A stretch of DNA of 64,000 nucleotides from Frigidibacter oleivorans (lineage in GTDB: Bacteria; Pseudomonadota; Alphaproteobacteria; Rhodobacterales; Rhodobacteraceae). Below are positions 62,624 to 64,000 of this stretch, piece after piece. The number at the start of each line of letters is the position of its first letter. Within the stretch, counting starts at the first letter, position 1. Position numbers and translations under genes: made by a program. The notes below the pieces were generated by a model, which had not been told where the DNA came from, searched no databases, and saw nothing but the letters and a program-made list of their open reading frames with translations. Location of the stretch: contig NZ_RJRZ01000004.1 in assembly GCF_003993775.1 (NCBI RefSeq), positions 1-64,000 of the forward strand, read 5' to 3'.

Positions 62624-63535
62624 ATGACAAAGTCTGGAACGACGCGGAAGGTGGCGGTGCTGGGCGCCTTTCCGAAGGACGTGCGCGACGCGCTGGAACC
62701 CGAGGTCGACTTCGTGTCGCCGGAGGAACTGGCCGGCCTGCCAGAGCAGGCGGTCGCTGGGATCGTTCTGGGTCTCACATCGGCGATGGGCGGGGCCGAC
62801 AAGAGCGTGATCGAGCGGCTTCCCGGGCTGCGGCGCATCGCCAGCGTGGGCGCCGGGATCGATCTCTTCGACCTGCCCTGGCTCGAGGCGCGCGGCATCG
62901 AACTGTGCCCGACCCCGGATGTCATGACCGAGGACACCGCCGAATGTGCCGTGGCGCTGGCCATGGCCGCGATGCGCAATGTCGCGGCCAATGACCGGTT
63001 CATGCGCAGCGGCGGGTGGGCGACGGGTCGCGCGCCGCTGGGCCGCAGGCTCTCGGGCGCGCGGGCCGGGATCGTCGGACTGGGGCGGATCGGCGGCCGC
63101 ATCGCCGAAAAGCTCTCCGCCCTCGGCTGTACGGTGGCCTATACGGGCCGGCAGGCCAAGCCCGTGCCCTGGCACTTCGAGCCCGATCTGTTGCGGCTGG
63201 CGGCGGAGTCGGACCTGCTGGTGCTCAGTTGTGCGGGAGGCGCGGACACCCGGCACCTCGCCTCGGCCGCGCTGTTCGAGGCGCTCGGGCCGCAGGGCTA
63301 TCTCGTGAACGTGTCGCGCGGATCGGTCGTCGACGAAGAGGCATTGATCGCGGCGCTTCGGGACGGGCGCATCGCCGGCGCCGGGCTCGACGTGTTCGAG
63401 AACGAGCCGACCCCCGATGAAAGGTTCCTCTCGCTGGAACGCTGCGTGCTGTCGCCGCATGCCGCGGTCTATACCCGCCAGAACCGGGTCGACCTGATCC
63501 GTCGCATTCGCGACATTGCCAACTCGACCTTATAA
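62624..63535 (+). CDS. D-2-hydroxyacid dehydrogenase (second)
   Basis: 303 aa. NAD(P)-binding GIVGLGRIGGRIAEKLSALG, RIASVGAGIDLFD, catalytic Arg in VNVSRGSVVDEEAL, Glu in LDVFENEPTP and His in LSPHAAVYT. GRQAKP after strand two suggests NADP preference (hydroxypyruvate/glyoxylate reductase group). ATG 62624 has GGAAGGAAGGGA upstream and is preferred over the ATG at 62588, two bases after the acyl-CoA dehydrogenase stop. Confidence 0.9.
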   Translation: MTKSGTTRKVAVLGAFPKDVRDALEPEVDFVSPEELAGLPEQAVAGIVLGLTSAMGGADKSVIERLPGLRRIASVGAGIDLFDLPWLEARGIELCPTPDVMTEDTAECAVALAMAAMRNVAANDRFMRSGGWATGRAPLGRRLSGARAGIVGLGRIGGRIAEKLSALGCTVAYTGRQAKPVPWHFEPDLLRLAAESDLLVLSCAGGADTRHLASAALFEALGPQGYLVNVSRGSVVDEEALIAALRDGRIAGAGLDVFENEPTPDERFLSLERCVLSPHAAVYTRQNRVDLIRRIRDIANSTL

Positions 63536-63549
63536 GTTATATCATTGAT
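63531..63549 (+). promoter_or_regulatory. Two adjacent palindromes before the fumarase-type gene
   Basis: TATAAGTTATA (63531-63541), overlapping the stop codon of the previous gene, and ATCATTGAT (63541-63549) are each perfect dyads about a central base. They lie 64 bases before the next start and may form promoter or operator of a new unit. Confidence 0.3.
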
Positions 63550-63612
63550 CTTTATCCGCGCGAACATGCGGAATGGCGGCCGAAGGTACGCCGATCAAGG
63601 GAGAGCCAGCCG

Positions 63613-64000
63613 TTGCCCATCACCGACGAGATGATCCAGACCGCGACGCGAGAGCTGTATTCGCGCTCGCTCCGCAAGGTGCCCGAAGACGCGAAAGAAG
63701 GGCTGCGGGCGGCCATGCGGACGGAATCGAACGAGCTTGCGCGGCGGACGCTCGACCTGCAGCTCAAAAGCGCGGAACTGGCCGAGCGCAAGGACCGCTT
63801 CGTCTGCTCGGACAGCGGCGTGCCGACCTATTTCGTCAAGATCGGCAGCAAGGTCGAGTTGGGCTGCGATCTGAAGGCCTCCATCCGGCGCGGCTACGAG
63901 GAGCTTGTCGACACCATCGAGCCACCCCTGCTCAAGCATGTGACAAACCCTCTGACGCAGGAACGCGGCTATCACGGCAAGGACATGCCCATCGTGTCCT
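63613..64000 (+). CDS. Class I fumarase/tartrate dehydratase alpha subunit (3' truncated)
   Basis: 129 complete codons up to the window end. The translated start (PITDEMIQTATRELYSRSLR) and the stretch RFVCSDSGVPTYFVKIGSKV, with the first Fe-S cluster cysteine, match the alpha part of class I Fe-S hydro-lyases (fumarase, L-tartrate dehydratase TtdA, mesaconase). GYEELVDTIEPPLLKHVTNP continues the family pattern. The chosen start is TTG at 63613 with AGGGAGAG upstream; an ATG at 63631 is an alternative. The product's substrate and whether a separate beta subunit follows cannot be seen here. Confidence 0.85.
   Translation, partial: MPITDEMIQTATRELYSRSLRKVPEDAKEGLRAAMRTESNELARRTLDLQLKSAELAERKDRFVCSDSGVPTYFVKIGSKVELGCDLKASIRRGYEELVDTIEPPLLKHVTNPLTQERGYHGKDMPIVS

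Noticed and set aside
1-64000. CRISPR array, insertion sequence, integrase or prophage genes
   Set aside because: No regularly spaced repeats, transposase motifs or terminal inverted repeats with target duplications were seen.

Overview
The window is GC-rich (roughly 70%), densely packed bacterial chromosome. A tad pilus operon, soxBDAG sarcosine oxidase, ccmI, a PhoX-type phosphatase and many TRAP transporters point to an alphaproteobacterium of the Rhodobacteraceae/Paracoccaceae (Paracoccus- or Rhodobacter-like). This placement is inferred from gene content, not from a marker gene. I found no rRNA, tRNA, insertion sequence, prophage or CRISPR array. The genes at both ends are cut by the window edge.

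Left part (1-28.8 kb), mostly core functions. It opens with the end of a tad operon (cpaE/tadZ, cpaF, tadB, tadC) followed 15 bases later by a membrane-bound hybrid histidine kinase. Next come an aldehyde dehydrogenase, a three-gene operon making 2,3-dihydroxybenzoate (isochorismate synthase, isochorismatase, DHB dehydrogenase) without any visible activating enzyme or NRPS, and phoX. An Atm1-like ABC exporter diverges from a cysteine-rich ArsR regulator. Then follow a LysM/Ig-like protein, a LOG-type phosphoribohydrolase, a host-attachment-family protein, Fe-type superoxide dismutase, the soxBDAG operon, ccmI-ruvX-DUF1289, a TauE/SafE permease and dusA.

Middle part (28.9-36.4 kb), redox and regulation. 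An SDR and a methyltransferase diverge from an AraC regulator. A LysR regulator diverges from an operon of a c-type cytochrome plus a two-subunit molybdenum hydroxylase (IorA/IorB type) whose large subunit carries a Tat signal.

Right part (36.4-64 kb), a run of catabolic modules, most with a local regulator and several with a transporter: (a) TetR | TRAP dctPQM + cyclase-family amidohydrolase; (b) GntR | FAH-family hydrolase, MhpA-like flavin hydroxylase, TRAP dctPQM, BKACE-family enzyme, two-domain extradiol dioxygenase, which together look like a complete aromatic ring-cleavage route with its own uptake system; (c) tctCBA transporter | 6PGDH-like reductase, FMN-dependent alpha-hydroxy-acid oxidase, GntR, D-2-hydroxyacid dehydrogenase, RraA-like aldolase/decarboxylase, i.e. 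hydroxy-acid turnover; (d) secreted alpha/beta-hydrolase-fold protein lacking the nucleophile serine, MaoC hydratase | class III CoA-transferase, a pair of acyl-CoA dehydrogenases, a second 2-hydroxyacid dehydrogenase and the start of a class I fumarase/tartrate dehydratase alpha subunit. AT-rich islands and palindromes or 21-base-spaced direct repeats sit in several divergent promoter regions and are plausible operators.

The most attractive candidate for a new pathway is module (b). Its gene set (hydroxylase, extradiol dioxygenase, acylpyruvase-type hydrolase and a beta-keto-acid cleavage enzyme) matches an orcinol/resorcinol-like logic in which the cleaved ring yields beta-keto acids that BKACE could turn into CoA esters.
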